From positions 1 through 18,469 of the forward strand of contig JBBWZQ010000039.1 in the NCBI GenBank assembly GCA_039649115.1: a DNA stretch of 18,469 nucleotides. Direction: 5' to 3'. Origin of the DNA: DATEJJ01 sp039649115. GTDB lineage: Bacteria; Actinomycetota; Actinomycetes; Mycobacteriales; Micromonosporaceae. Of the stretch, positions 1 to 8,100 are shown piece by piece; the first letter of the stretch is position 1, and each line of letters begins with the position of its first letter. A program made the position numbers and the translations under genes. The notes beneath the pieces are model-generated. The model did not search any database. It was not told the DNA's origin and worked only from the letters and a program-made list of their open reading frames with translations.

Positions 1-2
1 AT

Positions 3-459
3 GCCGAGTTCGCGAGGTCGCGGCGGGTGTCGTGCCTGCTCAGGGACGCTGCGCACGGTGAGTTCCTCGGCATGTCGCGGACGGCGCCGTCCCTGCGGGC
101 TTTGCCGAGGCGCGGGTGCGGGCCACCGAGAACGCGCTGCTACGCAACCGGGCGGGCGAGGTCGGGGCCTGCTGGCCGACCCTGCGGGCTCAGTTCGGGC
201 GACGGTGGACTACGCAGTTCACGGCCTGGGCCCGCGGTCGGCCGCCGCGCGGCTCATGGCGGGACGGCTGGGACTTCGCCCGGCACCTTGCCGCAACCGG
301 GCCGCCTGTACCTCTCCTCCGCTCTCGACCTCGCGGCCACCGAGGCGACGTACGTCTATGACGGCGAGACCCCCCGGGCCCTCGCCGGGGTCCGGCGCTC
401 CGGCGCCATTCCCGGGTGTGGTCATCCAGATCGCCGGGCGCGTGTTCTCGTGGATCTGA
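3..459 (+). pseudogene. Frameshifted remnant of a SCO6045-like C-terminal domain protein
   Basis: No single frame makes a sensible protein, but joining pieces of three plus-strand frames does. Frame 3 (about 3-80) reads ...LLRDAAHGEFLG. Frame 2 (about 80-300) continues HVADGAVPAGFAEARVRATEN and on through RAGEV, GRPPRGSWRDGWDFARHLAATG. Frame 3 (about 300-412) gives DLAATEATYVYDGE. Frame 1 (about 412-459) ends VVIQIAGRVFSWI and a TGA stop. From memory, the order of motifs (RAGEV.W, PPRGS.RDGWD.AR.L, E.T..YDG, then a short basic-hydrophobic tail) matches actinobacterial SCO6045-like C-terminal domain proteins, whose function is unknown to me. At least three frame changes near 80, 300 and 412 mean it cannot be translated as it stands. 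It is either a decaying gene or a stretch of poor sequence. The left end is cut by the window. It looks unrelated to the NRPS cluster and probably marks its border. Confidence 0.6.
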
Positions 460-933
460 CGGATGTCGGTGGGTGCTGGCACACTGCCCATCGGTTGGCA
501 CCGCGTCAACGGCGAACCCAACATCGCCCGCGCCACCCGCCGTGCCGGTCGCCGACCCAACGCCCTCGTCACCGCCGTGATCAGCAGCAACCCGACAACG
601 CAAAGACCCTGGGTTGAGGACACCCTGCGGATCAAACTGTTGCACGGGCTGCGGCACGGCACAACCGAGCCATGCGGAGCGCACCATTTGGCTACGGTGA
701 CCTGCATGAATTGCTATGTGCGGCGAGCGAATCCAGCGCCTTGACGCCTCATCGAACCGGTTGTAGCTTCAAGCAGTATCATACGGCGGCCCGGCACTCA
801 TCACCTGCTCCGAAGCCGGGAATGCAACAGCGTGTAACATGCTCGGCCATTTGTTCGCTCACTGATACCCCCTTGTGCGTGTTCATTAGTCTGCTGACGC
901 GATGCGATATCCGACACGGGGAGCTGTCGCCGT
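460..933. other. Intergenic stretch without a convincing gene
   Basis: This is about 470 bases between the remnant gene and the regulator. The open frames crossing it, on either strand, have no recognisable motif, no good ribosome site and atypical composition for a gene of this organism (several are rich in Arg, Pro and His in the manner of shadow frames). From about 740 onward the sequence is more AT-rich than the rest of the window, as expected for a promoter region. One promoter-like pair lies at 741-769. I found no tRNA, repeat or insertion-sequence end here. Confidence 0.6.
741..769 (+). promoter_or_regulatory. Candidate promoter for the PAS-LuxR regulator gene
   Basis: TTGACG at 741-746 and TAGCTT at 764-769 are separated by exactly 17 bases, close to the vegetative sigma consensus. 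A start near 776 would leave a leader of about 158 bases before the regulator start at 934. Short matches of this kind arise by chance, and a nearer promoter in the AT-richer 850-900 stretch is equally possible. Confidence 0.35.
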
Positions 934-1698
934 ATGTATGCAGCCGATTCACTTGTGGAAATGCCCCTGATCATTGATCCCCAGGAGCGGCAGCAGCCGC
1001 ACCCGGTGGATGGCGCCGGCCTGGTCGCCCGCTCATCCCGGCCCTCGGTGACGCGGTCGGAGATGAGCGGCGAGGAGTACGGCGACATCGTACTGTCGCT
1101 TTTCGAGAAATCGGGTATCGGCCTGACCGTGCTGGACCCGGCGCTTCGGGTACGCGCGGTCAACGATGTGTTCGGCGAGCATTGCGGGCACCCGCGCGAG
1201 GTCGTCAAGGGCCGCAGCTTCGTCGGGTTGCTGCACCTCAGCGTCCGGCAGAATCTACTGCGGCAGTTTGAGCGGCTCGTCCAGGGGCGCAACACGCGAG
1301 TCTTCTGCCCATCCCTCGCCATGCGTTTCGCGGAGACCGGAATCGCCGGAAAGCTGGCCGCCTTTCCGGTCGACGACAGCAGCGGAAAGGTCTGCATGAT
1401 CGTGGTGCAGTTCGCCCCCGAACGGAGCGAGGAGTCACTTTCCGCGGTCAAGGAACAGCGGAAGCTGACCGTTCTGGCTGCCAAGATCCTGGAAGGCGTG
1501 GCCGCCGGGGACTCCACCGTGAGGCTGGCGGCGAAACTCTTTCTGAGTCGCCAGGGTGTCGAGTACCACGTGAGCATTCTTCTGCGGCAGTTCAAGGTGC
1601 CGAATCGGACGGCGCTCGCCGCCAAGGCCTACTCGGTGGGCCTGTTCAGCATCGGCTGCTGGCCGCCGAAGGTGCTCCCCGAGTACATCCGCTCGTGA
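934..1698 (+). CDS. PimM-class PAS-LuxR transcriptional regulator
   Basis: This 254-residue protein is the likely pathway-specific activator of the cluster. Residues about 45-160 look like a PAS sensor fold (GIGLTVLDPALRVRAVN is the typical start). Residues about 178-238 form a LuxR-type helix-turn-helix, with LSRQGVEYHVSILLRQF as the recognition region and PNRTALAAKAYSVGL behind it. The tail WPPKVLPEYI is a hallmark of the PAS-LuxR regulators known from polyene clusters (PimM, AmphRIV and relatives). Those are about 190 residues, so this protein carries an N-terminal extension of some 45-60 residues. The ATG at 934 is chosen because GGGGAG at 918-923 precedes it by 10 bases; in-frame ATGs at 961 and 1063 are alternatives that would remove the extension. 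No receiver domain is present, so it is not a two-component response regulator. A near-perfect binding site for this class lies just downstream at 1754-1769, in front of the racemase gene. What the PAS domain senses is unknown. Confidence 0.88.
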   Translation: MYAADSLVEMPLIIDPQERQQPHPVDGAGLVARSSRPSVTRSEMSGEEYGDIVLSLFEKSGIGLTVLDPALRVRAVNDVFGEHCGHPREVVKGRSFVGLLHLSVRQNLLRQFERLVQGRNTRVFCPSLAMRFAETGIAGKLAAFPVDDSSGKVCMIVVQFAPERSEESLSAVKEQRKLTVLAAKILEGVAAGDSTVRLAAKLFLSRQGVEYHVSILLRQFKVPNRTALAAKAYSVGLFSIGCWPPKVLPEYIRS

Positions 1699-1753
1699 GC
1701 GTCGGCCAGCGATGGACACCGCGATCCCCGGCGGCCGTGCGGCGGCCCCTCAT

Positions 1754-1769
1754 CTAGGAATGTCCCTAG
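1754..1769 (+). promoter_or_regulatory. PimM-type operator upstream of the racemase/NRPS operon
   Basis: CTAGGAATGTCCCTAG is an imperfect palindrome. It matches the published PimM-class consensus CTVGGGAWWTCCCBAG at 14 of 16 positions (mismatches at positions 6 and 9). It is centred about 31 bases before the ATG at 1793. I saw no comparable full match elsewhere in the window. The adjacent gene encodes a regulator of exactly the class that binds this consensus, so the operon is likely its direct target. Confidence 0.72.
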
Positions 1770-1780
1770 CCCGTCGTGGC

Positions 1781-1786
1781 TTTACT
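1781..1786 (+). promoter_or_regulatory. Possible -10 element of the racemase/NRPS operon
   Basis: TTTACT at 1781-1786 lies 11 bases after the operator. Placed there, the -35 region would fall inside the operator, as known for activators of the PimM class. Transcription would begin near the ATG at 1793, giving a leaderless or nearly leaderless message. The hexamer is a weak match on its own. Confidence 0.35.
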
Positions 1787-1792
1787 GATCGC

Positions 1793-2512
1793 ATGACGGC
1801 TACCGGCTACAGCGGCGCCCTGGGCGTCCTCGGCGGGATGGGCCCGGCGGCCTCGACCGGATTTCTCCAGACCGTGTACGAGACCGCGGCCGAACAGTCG
1901 GGATCGTTCGCCGAACAGGTCCTGCCCCGATGCCTGCTCGACTCGGATCCGGCCTTTCCCGACCGTACGGAGGCGATCCGCACCGGCGGCGAGGCGCAGT
2001 TCACCGCGCGGCTCGTGCGCCGGCTGGCCGATCTCGAGAAACTCGGGGCCACCCGGATCGTGCTCGCCTGCGTCACCGCCCACCACTTCCTGTACCGGCT
2101 CGATCCCGCCCGGCGCGCGCAGATGATCTCGCTCGTCGACGTGATCCTCGACGACCTGGAGGCGGTCGGCGAGGGCGAGCGACTGCTCCTGGTCGCCACG
2201 CACGGCACGCGCGAAGCCAGGATCCTCGAACGCTCCGACCGCTGGCCCGCCGTGGCGCACCGGGTCGTACTGCCCGGGCCGAAGGCCCAGGACACACTGC
2301 ACCGGCTGCTCTACCGCCTCAAGTGGGAGCCCCTCACCGACGAGCTCACCGCCCACTTCCTGCGGATAGTCGCCGAGCACGACTGCCAGGGGCTGATCGC
2401 CGGGTGCACCGAGGTCCATCTGCTGACACGCCGGCTACGCGGCGGCGGACAGCGGATCGTCGACCCCCTGCTCACCATCGCCACACAACTGAAGTCGCTG
2501 CTCGCCGAATGA
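1793..2512 (+). CDS. Aspartate/glutamate racemase family protein
   Basis: This 239-residue cytosolic enzyme belongs to the cofactor-independent Asp/Glu racemase family, which inverts the alpha carbon with two cysteines. Seen in the sequence: the N-terminal GGMGPAAS motif (residues 14-21), the first catalytic cysteine in LACVTAH (Cys93) and the second in AGCTEVH (Cys205). The usual first motif is CNTAH; here Val replaces Asn, which may alter substrate choice or activity. The ATG at 1793 is preferred over the in-frame ATG at 1712. The 1712 start would put the regulator operator inside the coding region, has no ribosome site and adds a tail not typical of the family. There is no clear Shine-Dalgarno before 1793, which fits a leaderless message. 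It is the first gene of the NRPS operon, 28 bases before the next start. The likely role is making a D-amino acid for the synthetase, since no epimerization domain is visible. The exact substrate (Asp, Glu or another residue) is not known. Confidence 0.85.
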   Translation: MTATGYSGALGVLGGMGPAASTGFLQTVYETAAEQSGSFAEQVLPRCLLDSDPAFPDRTEAIRTGGEAQFTARLVRRLADLEKLGATRIVLACVTAHHFLYRLDPARRAQMISLVDVILDDLEAVGEGERLLLVATHGTREARILERSDRWPAVAHRVVLPGPKAQDTLHRLLYRLKWEPLTDELTAHFLRIVAEHDCQGLIAGCTEVHLLTRRLRGGGQRIVDPLLTIATQLKSLLAE

Positions 2513-2528
2513 CGGAGACGACGGAACG

Positions 2529-2534
2529 AAGGAG
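2529..2534 (+). promoter_or_regulatory. Ribosome binding site fixing the GTG start of NRPS1
   Basis: AAGGAG lies 6 bases before the GTG at 2541 and decides that start. This is important because the protein begins in the middle of a condensation fold, so one must rule out a longer upstream coding region. Confidence 0.75.
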
Positions 2535-2540
2535 TGCCGG

Positions 2541-5189
2541 GTGAATGCGGAGGAAGCGCTGCGATACTGGCGGGAGCAACTCGCCGGGGTCACCCAGCCG
2601 ACGCGGCTGGGCGTCGAACGTGCCGCCGTCCCGGGCGGAACCGAACGGGGACGGGTCCGGCTGCCACGGACGGCGCAGTGGGTGTCCGATCTCGAGCACG
2701 CCGCCACGGCCGTCGACCTGCCGCCCGAGCAGCTCGTACTCGCGGCTTGGGGGCTGGTGTCCGCGGCGCACGCCGGCGAGCAGGACGTGGTCTACGGAGC
2801 GATCGGGGACGAGCCCGGCGGTGAGCCGTGGCCGCTGCGCGTACGGGTGGACCCGCTGCAACGCCTCGGCTCGTACCTCGATGCCGTTCGGGAGAGCTGC
2901 GAAGGCGGCAGCGCGCACGCCGTGCTGACACCCGCCGAACTGGCCGCCTCTGCCGGCCTGACGGACGGAACCGCCCTCTTCGGCACCGTGGTGCGATGCA
3001 CCCGCTCGGCGCCCGACTTCGGCACCTCAGCGTACGGCATCGAGGTCACCGTCGCGCTGGGCACGAAGCCCGGGCTGTGCCTCGACCACGCCGGCGAGGT
3101 CCTGCTCGACACCGATGCCAGGCGCCTGCTCGACCACCTCGACCGGGTGCTTCTCGCGCTCACTGTGGCCTCCGCCGGCGACCCAGTGGGCGACCTCGGC
3201 CCGCTGTCGGACGCCGAACTCGTCCAAGTCGTCGACGAATGGAACGCGACCGAGCGTGACCTCGGCGAACCTCGGTGCCTGCACGAGCTGTTCGAGCTAC
3301 AGGCCGCCCGTACACCGGACGCCCTTGCCGTCGTCCAGGGCACGGACCGGCTCAGCTACGCGGAGCTCGACGTCGCCGCCGGGCGGCTGGCCGCCCGGTT
3401 GGCCGATGCGGGAATTGGCCGCGGCGACACGGTGGTGCTCTGCGTGCGCCGCACCGTGCACGCCGTGGTCGCCGTCCTGGGTGTCCTGAAGGCGGGTGCC
3501 GCGTACGCCCCGGTGGATCCGGAGCTGCCCGCCGAACGGGTGCGCGCCCTGGTGGCGGCGCTCGATGCGCCGGTCGTCCTCGCCGACTCCGAGGCCGTAC
3601 CCGAGGTGCTGCGGCGCTGCGCCGGACTGCCGGCGCTGCGGGGGGTGCTCGGGCTGGGCGGCGACCGGGGACCCGCGGCCGGACCGGCACCGGAGGCGCT
3701 CACGGTCGGCAACGCGCTCGCCGAGCCGCCGCCCGGCTCGCCCGCGCCCGGCCGCGCCTGCCCCGGCGACCCCGCCTACACGATCTTCACCTCCGGATCC
3801 ACCGGCCAGCCCAAGGGCGTCATGATGGCGCACGCTCCCGCTGTCAACCTGATCCGCTGGGTGAACGAGACGTATGGGATCGGCCCGGCCGACCGGGTCC
3901 TGTTCACCGCCTCGCTCAGCTTCGACCTCTCGGTCTACGACATCTTCGGCCTGCTCGCCGCGGGCGGTAGCATCCGTGTGGCCGCCACCGAGGAGGTGCG
4001 CGACCCGCAGCGGCTGCTCGCGATCCTCGACCGCGAGCCGGTGACGTTCTGGGATTCGGCACCGGCCGCGCTGCAGCAGCTGGAGCCCTTCTTCGCATTT
4101 CGCCAGATGCCCGCCGAGCACTCGCTGCGGCTGGTGTTCCTGAGCGGCGACTGGGTGCCGCTGAACCTGCCGGACGCTGTCCGCACCGCCTTCGCCGGCC
4201 CGGAGGTGGTGGCGCTAGGCGGCGCCACCGAGGCGGCGATCTGGTCCAACCACTTCCCCGTGGCGAAGGTCGATCCGGAGTGGCGGAGCATCCCGTACGG
4301 CCGGCCGATCGCCAACGTTGCCTACTACGTGCTCGACGTCGGACTGCGCCCGGCACCGGTGGGCGCTCCGGGCGACCTCTACATCGGCGGCCGATGCCTG
4401 GCCACCGGCTACCACGCCGACCCGCGGCTGACCGCCGCCAAGTTCGTCCCCGATCCGTACGGCCCGGAACCCGGCGGGCGGCTGTACCGCACCGGCGACC
4501 GGGCCCGGTTCTGGCCGGACGGCACCATCGAATTTCTGGGCCGCCACGATCACCAGGTCAAGATCCGCGGCTTCCGGGTCGAGCTCGGCGAGATCGAGGC
4601 GAGCCTCGCCGCCCTGCCCGGGGTGGCCTCCGCCGTCGCCGCCGTGCACGGCAGGTCCGTCGACATGAGCCTGATCGCGTACGCCGTGCCACGCCTCGGA
4701 ACCGCTCTCGACCCCGCCGAACTGCGTGCCGGCCTGGCGGACCGGCTACCGCCGCACATGGTGCCGGCGCAGGTGATGGTGCTGGACGCGCTGCCCGCCA
4801 CCGCCAACGGAAAGCTGGACCGGGCCGCCCTGCCGGTACCGGACTACGCGAGCGGTGGGCGGGCGGCGTACGTGGCACCGCGTACCCCGGTCGAGGAGGC
4901 TGTCGCCGCGTTGTGGGCGGAGGTGCTCGGCGTGGACCGGGTCGGCGCCGACGACGCCTTCTTCGACCTGGGCGGCCACTCGATGCTGATTCCACAGGTG
5001 ATGGTGCGGCTGAAGTGTGATCTGCAGGTCGACGTGGCGCCGGTGACGATGCTGAACCACCCGACCCTCGCCGGCTTCGCCGCCGTGGTCGAGCGGGCGT
5101 TGCTCGATCAGGTCGAGGCGGGCGAGAACAGCGCGGAAGCCGTCGAGACGAGCGGGACGGGGGAGCACCGTGCCGGCGACCGGGGCTGA
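2541..5189 (+). CDS. NRPS initiation module: half condensation domain, A, PCP
   Basis: This 882-residue synthetase probably loads the first amino acid. Residues about 1-225 resemble only the C-terminal lobe of a condensation domain. The protein starts at ALRYWREQLAG, a motif normally about 200 residues into that domain, and has no HHxxxDG. The adenylation domain (about 235-770) shows FTSGSTGQPKG (from 416), FDLSVYDIFG (461-470), GGATEAAIW (560-568), YRTGDRARF, QVKIRGFRVELGEIE and the catalytic Lys758 in ANGKLDR. The carrier domain has LGGHS with Ser814 as the phosphopantetheine site. My alignment to the GrsA pocket gives D462, L463, Y466, D505, F533, S535, L559, I567, W568, that is DLYDFSLIW. 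This resembles the cysteine code DLYNLSLIW but has Asp and Phe changes, so the substrate is uncertain. There is no cyclization domain, which argues against a thiazoline. The GTG start has a good ribosome site, and the 3' end overlaps the next gene by 20 bases. The last 35 or so residues may serve in docking to NRPS2. Confidence 0.92.
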   Translation: MNAEEALRYWREQLAGVTQPTRLGVERAAVPGGTERGRVRLPRTAQWVSDLEHAATAVDLPPEQLVLAAWGLVSAAHAGEQDVVYGAIGDEPGGEPWPLRVRVDPLQRLGSYLDAVRESCEGGSAHAVLTPAELAASAGLTDGTALFGTVVRCTRSAPDFGTSAYGIEVTVALGTKPGLCLDHAGEVLLDTDARRLLDHLDRVLLALTVASAGDPVGDLGPLSDAELVQVVDEWNATERDLGEPRCLHELFELQAARTPDALAVVQGTDRLSYAELDVAAGRLAARLADAGIGRGDTVVLCVRRTVHAVVAVLGVLKAGAAYAPVDPELPAERVRALVAALDAPVVLADSEAVPEVLRRCAGLPALRGVLGLGGDRGPAAGPAPEALTVGNALAEPPPGSPAPGRACPGDPAYTIFTSGSTGQPKGVMMAHAPAVNLIRWVNETYGIGPADRVLFTASLSFDLSVYDIFGLLAAGGSIRVAATEEVRDPQRLLAILDREPVTFWDSAPAALQQLEPFFAFRQMPAEHSLRLVFLSGDWVPLNLPDAVRTAFAGPEVVALGGATEAAIWSNHFPVAKVDPEWRSIPYGRPIANVAYYVLDVGLRPAPVGAPGDLYIGGRCLATGYHADPRLTAAKFVPDPYGPEPGGRLYRTGDRARFWPDGTIEFLGRHDHQVKIRGFRVELGEIEASLAALPGVASAVAAVHGRSVDMSLIAYAVPRLGTALDPAELRAGLADRLPPHMVPAQVMVLDALPATANGKLDRAALPVPDYASGGRAAYVAPRTPVEEAVAALWAEVLGVDRVGADDAFFDLGGHSMLIPQVMVRLKCDLQVDVAPVTMLNHPTLAGFAAVVERALLDQVEAGENSAEAVETSGTGEHRAGDRG

Positions 5190-8100
5190 CGACCGCGCGG
5201 ACAAGCTTCGCGACCTGCTCACCCAGCGCCTGACCGCGGCCCGCCGGGAGCGCCCCTCCAGGGCCACCATCGAGCGCGGCAGCGGCCCCGGTCCGGTCGC
5301 CCCCGCCCAGGAACGGATGCTCTTCATCGAGGAGTTCGAGCCGGGCACCTCCGCCTACCACCTCATCCTGACGTTCCGGCTCGACGGCCCCGTCGACGCC
5401 GCGGCGCTGGAGCGGGCGCTGTACGGCATCGAGCAACGGCACGAGGTGCTGCGCAGCGTGTACGAGCGCCGGGACGGCACGGAGATGCTGGTGCCGCGCG
5501 AACCGTCCTTCGTGCTGCGGCGTACCGACCTTCCCGGCGCCGACGGCGCTCTCGAGGTGCTGCAGGCGGCGGAGTACGGGCGCACCTTCGACCTGCGCAC
5601 CGGCCCGGTGTGGCGGGGCGTCCTGGCCCGCACCCACGACATGCTGCACCACCTGGTGCTCACCGTGCACCACATCGCCATCGACGGCTGGTCGATGGAC
5701 ATCCTGCGGCGGGAACTGGCCCAGGGGTACGCCGCCGAGCTCGGACGGGCACCCCGGCCCGCCGCGCCCGCCGTCCGCTACGCCGACTACGCGGCGTGGG
5801 AACGCCGACGCCTGGCCGCGGGCGGGCACGATCAGCAGCTCGCGTACTGGCGGCGGCGGCTGGCCGACCTGCCGCCCGCACTGGAGCTGCCCGCCGACCG
5901 GCATCCGCCGCTGCGCCGTACCCGGCCCGGCGGCCTGGTGCACGACGTCGTCGACGCCGATCTGGCCGGGGCCGTCCGGGCGCTCGCCCGGGAGGCGGCG
6001 GCGACGCCGTTCATGGTGCTGCTGACCTGCTTCCAGACCCTGCTGCACCGCTACTGCGGCCAGTCCGACTTCCTCGTCGGTGTTCCGGTGGCGGGCCGGA
6101 CGGAGCCGAGCACCAAGCCGCTGATCGGCCTGTTCGTCAACACCGTCGTCCTGCGTGCCGACTGCCGCCCGGAACTGACCTTCCGGGAGGTGCTCGACCG
6201 GGCGCGCGCTGACGCCGCGGCGGCGTTCGCGCACCAGGACGCGCCGTTCGAGTACGTGGTGAAGTCGCTGCCGGCGGCGCGCGACCTCGCGGGCACGCCG
6301 CTGTTCCAGGTGATGCTGGTCTGGAACGCCGCCGACCAGAGCGCCTCGGCCCTGGGCGACGCCGACGCCGTGTACGTGCCGTGCGAGGCCGCGGGCACCG
6401 CCAAGTTCGACTTGAGCCTGGAGATCACCGAGGTCGGTGACACGTACGAGCTGGCGCTGGAGTACGACCGCGAGCTGTGGGACGAGGCGAGCGCGGGCCG
6501 GATTCTCGACCACTTCCGCACCCTCGCCCGCGCCGCGCTCGCCAACCCGGACCGCGTGATCGGGCGGCTGGCGCTGCTCGGCGCCCGGGAGCACGAGCTG
6601 GCCGCGCGGCACGCCGCCGGACCGGTGCGCGAGTACGCCGGACCGGTCGACCTGGCCGCCATGGTCGTCGAGCAGGTGGCCCGGGACGGTGACGCGGTGG
6701 CCCTGGTGCACGGCGGCGAGGAGCTGACGTACCGGGAGCTGGATCGGCGGGCGAACCGCCTCGCCCACCACCTGCGAGCGCTCGGCGCCGACCCCGACGA
6801 GCCGGTGGCGGTGCTGCTCGAGCGCTCATTCGACCTCGTGGTGGCGATCCTCGGGATCGTCCGCTCCGGTGCCGCATACCTGCCTCTCGACCCCGAGCAC
6901 CCGGCCGGGCGCACCGCCGGCGTGCTGCGCGACGCCCGGGTGCGGCTCGTCGTGACGCACACCGCCCTGGCCGGCACGGCGGAGGCGGCCGGCTGCGTGC
7001 CGGTGCGCCTCGACGCCGAACACGACGCCGCGCAGATCGCCGCCCGGCTCGACACCTGGACGCTGCCGGTGGCCCTGCCCGAGCAGTTGGCGTACGTCTT
7101 CTACACCTCCGGGTCGACTGGGCGCCCCAAAGGCGTCATGGTCACGCACCGGGCGGCACACAACCAGATCCGCTGGCAGATCGGCCGATTCGGCATCGGC
7201 CCCGGCGAGACCGTCCTGCTGAAGACGAACGTCACCTTCGACGACTCGGTGGTCGAGTTGTTCGCCGCGCTCGCCGGCGGGGCCCGGCTGGTGATCGCCG
7301 AGCCCGGAGCCCATCGTGACCCGGAGTACCTGCGTGCCCTGATGGCCGGTGAGCGGGTCACATATGTGCGGTTCGTGCCGACCATGCTGGCCGCGCTGCT
7401 GGAACACGGCGGCGGCGTGCCCGTGCCGTCCCTGCGGGTGCTGAAGAGCGCGGGGGAGCCGCTGCCGCCCGACCTCGCGGCGCGCTGCCTCAACGAGTTC
7501 GGCGCCGAGCTGTACAACGCGTACGGGCCGACCGAGACGGCCGTGAACGTCACCGTTGCGCGCTGCCTGCCGGACGATTCTCTGGTGACCATCGGCACCC
7601 CGGTCGACAACGTCCACTGCCACGTGCTCGACGCTGAGCTCGCCCCGCAGCCGGCCGGGGTGCCGGGCATGCTGTACGTGGGCGGCGTACAACTCGCCCG
7701 CGGTTACCTCGGCCGCCCCGGCCTGACCGCTGAGCAGTTCGTCCCCGACCCTTTCGGGCCCCCCGGCGGACGGCTGTACCGCACCGGCGACCTCGTGCGC
7801 CGGCTGCCCGACGGCCGGATCGAGTACCTCGGCCGCGCCGACCGGCAGGTCAAGGTCCGCGGCATGCGCATCGAGCTCGGCGAGATCGAATCCACGCTCG
7901 CCGAGCACCCCGCGGTCGGTCAGGCGGTGGTCGTGGCCCGCGACGGCAGGCCGGGCGGCGTACGCCTCGTCGCCTATGTGCTGCCGAGTCTCGCCGGCAC
8001 CCCGGTGGCCGCCGACCTGCGCGGGTGGTTGTCCGCCCGGCTGCCCGGGTACATGGTCCCGGCCGCGTTCGCCGTGCTGACCGCCTTCCCGCTGCTGCCC

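Noticed and set aside
463..744. Open frame of 93 codons downstream of the remnant gene
   Set aside because: No ribosome site, no known motif, and it runs into the AT-richer promoter region of the regulator.
815..830. Second possible PimM box upstream of the regulator gene (CCGGGAATG... stretch)
   Set aside because: Only about 11 of 16 positions match and the right half-site is broken; too weak to call autoregulation.
1712..1792. Upstream ATG extension of the racemase gene
   Set aside because: It would put the operator inside the coding region and adds 27 residues before the family's normal start; no ribosome site precedes it.
4558..6771. Long open frame on the minus strand across the NRPS1/NRPS2 junction (737 codons)
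   Set aside because: It is opposite to clear A, PCP and C motifs, is full of Arg, Gly, Pro and Val repeats typical of high-GC shadow frames, and has no recognisable domain.
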